This document shows positions 63,038 to 64,000 of a DNA stretch of 64,000 nt, one piece after another. The position numbers were made by a program, and so were the translations under genes. The notes beneath the pieces were generated by a model, which was not told where the DNA came from, made no database searches, and saw nothing but the letters and a program-made list of their open reading frames with translations. Location of the stretch: the NCBI RefSeq assembly GCF_000308455.1, contig NZ_BAFP01000006.1, positions 53,386 to 117,385 on the forward strand, in the 5' to 3' direction. The stretch comes from Nocardia abscessus NBRC 100374. GTDB taxonomy: Bacteria > Actinomycetota > Actinomycetes > Mycobacteriales > Mycobacteriaceae. Numbering within the stretch: position 1 is the first letter of the stretch; each line of letters starts with the position of its first letter.

Positions 63038-63053
63038 GCTCGGTGTCTGGCGG

Positions 63054-64000
63054 TCAGTCCTTGCCCGCTCGGATCGCCTCGAAGACGCTCGGGTCCACCA
63101 GGGTGGAGGTGTCGCCGAGTTCGCGTCCTTCGGCGACGTCGCGCAGGAGGCGGCGCATGATTTTGCCGCTGCGGGTTTTGGGGAGTTCGGGGACGATGTG
63201 GATTTCTCGGGGTCGGGCGATGGGGCTGATTTCGCGGGCGACTTCGGTTTTGAGGTCGTCGATCAGTGTGGTTCCGGTGTTGTGGGCTTGGGCGGTGAGG
63301 ATGACGAAGGCGACGATGCCTTGGCCGGTGGTGGGGTCGGTGGCGCCGACGACGGCGGCTTCGGCGACGGTGTGGTGGCCGACGAGGGCGGATTCGACTT
63401 CGGCGGTGGAGATTCGGTGGCCGGAGACGTTCATGACGTCGTCGACGCGGCCGAGGACCCACAGGTCGCCGTCGGTGTCGAGTTTGGCGCCGTCGCCTGC
63501 GAAGTACCAGCCTTGTTCGGCGAAACGTTCCCAGTAGGTCTCCTGGAACCGCTGCGGGTCGCCCCAGATGCCGCGCAGCATGGACGGCCACGGCTGGTCG
63601 AGCACCAGCAATCCCGTGCTGTCGGAGCCGAGTTCGCCGCCGTCCTCGTCCACCACTCGCGCCGAGATGCCCGGCAGGGGGGTCATGGCTGCGCCGGGTT
63701 TGGCGGCGGTGACGCCGGGTAGCGGGGAGATCATGATGGCGCCGGTCTCGGTCTGCCACCAGGTGTCCACGATGGGCGTGCGATTGCCGCCGATGACCTC
63801 GCGGTACCAGCGCCAGGCTTCGGGGTTGATGGGCTCGCCCACCGAACCGAGCAGCCGTAGCGACGACAGATCATGGGCATCCGGGATGTGCCTGCCCCAT
63901 TTCATGAACGTGCGCACCAGGGTGGGCGCCGTGTAATAGATGGTGACGCCGTACTTTTCGATGATCTCGAAATGCCGATGCTCGTCGGGTGAATTCGGGG
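63054..64000 (-). CDS. acs: Acetyl-CoA synthetase, C-terminal part (5' end outside window)
   Basis: The visible 315 or so C-terminal residues lack the N-terminus, which lies beyond the right edge. The sequence has the ANL adenylate-forming motifs: [77 protein letters not shown] and the acyl-transfer lysine in [21 protein letters not shown]. The enzyme activates acetate to acetyl-CoA; the lysine in RSGKIMRR is the usual site of reversible acetylation. From about 63,150 to 63,500 codons shift to GAA, AAA and CAA with C endings, unlike the rest. Confidence 0.94.
   Translation of the reverse strand, partial: PNSPDEHRHFEIIEKYGVTIYYTAPTLVRTFMKWGRHIPDAHDLSSLRLLGSVGEPINPEAWRWYREVIGGNRTPIVDTWWQTETGAIMISPLPGVTAAKPGAAMTPLPGISARVVDEDGGELGSDSTGLLVLDQPWPSMLRGIWGDPQRFQETYWERFAEQGWYFAGDGAKLDTDGDLWVLGRVDDVMNVSGHRISTAEVESALVGHHTVAEAAVVGATDPTTGQGIVAFVILTAQAHNTGTTLIDDLKTEVAREISPIARPREIHIVPELPKTRSGKIMRRLLRDVAEGRELGDTSTLVDPSVFEAIRAGKD

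Overview
The window is high-GC actinobacterial DNA, most likely from a Nocardia species (inferred). The reasons are the mycobacteria-like order ponA2-whiB4-two ArsA-type ATPases-DUF4177-RidA-MBL-crp-nth-thioredoxin-nudix-marP-ephE-holin-X-nhaA-acs, the leuA/ask/asd group, a furA-katA pair, a cholesterol-oxidase-like flavoenzyme, an exported class A beta-lactamase, Lsr2, and many genes whose start codon sits about 6-7 bases after a TANNNT box, which suggests leaderless transcripts.

Region 1-16,000: a partial FMN-binding (pyridoxamine oxidase-like) protein, a Tat-exported flavin oxidoreductase, a drug/metabolite transporter divergent from a LysR regulator, a stand-alone EspI/MinD-like ATPase, leuA with a clear leucine leader-peptide attenuator, a TauE/SafE permease, a secreted tripeptidyl-peptidase-like hydrolase, a cholesterol-oxidase-like GMC enzyme, a voltage-sensor-like membrane protein, LtrA, and an SRPBCC protein divergent from a GerW/YtfJ-like protein. 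Region 16,000-24,000: a TetR regulator with two tandem dihydrofolate-reductase-fold genes, YjbQ, the ask (with internal beta start)-asd operon, a class IV aminotransferase and a secreted serine hydrolase. Region 24,000-33,700: an amino acid permease, a repeat-rich intergenic stretch, furA-katA, the beta-lactamase, a glyoxalase-fold protein, a 19-residue membrane micropeptide, a structured RNA candidate, a P450-TetR pair and an FAD monooxygenase sharing AGACA/TGTCT half-sites. Region 33,700-40,000: a GntR-urea carboxylase-allophanate hydrolase operon for ATP-driven urea breakdown.

Region 40,000-44,500: a secreted small protein, two short-chain dehydrogenases (one with its catalytic residues replaced), then an accessory patch beside tRNA-Pro carrying an Lsr2 paralogue, a YunG-like gene, a DUF4288 gene, a broken TPR-regulator fragment and a possible integrase remnant. 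Region 44,500-64,000: a proline-rich membrane protein, a metallophosphoesterase, YqeY, and the conserved envelope, redox and acid-stress cluster from ponA2 to acs. The acs gene runs off the right edge and changes codon style part-way.

The signals I rate most worth a second look are the hairpin-rich RNA candidate at about 30,026-30,221, the shared operator set of the P450/TetR/monooxygenase genes, the leuA leader, the catalytically degenerate SDR, the micropeptide, and the tRNA-Pro accessory patch. I did not find a clearly new multi-gene defence or biosynthetic system.
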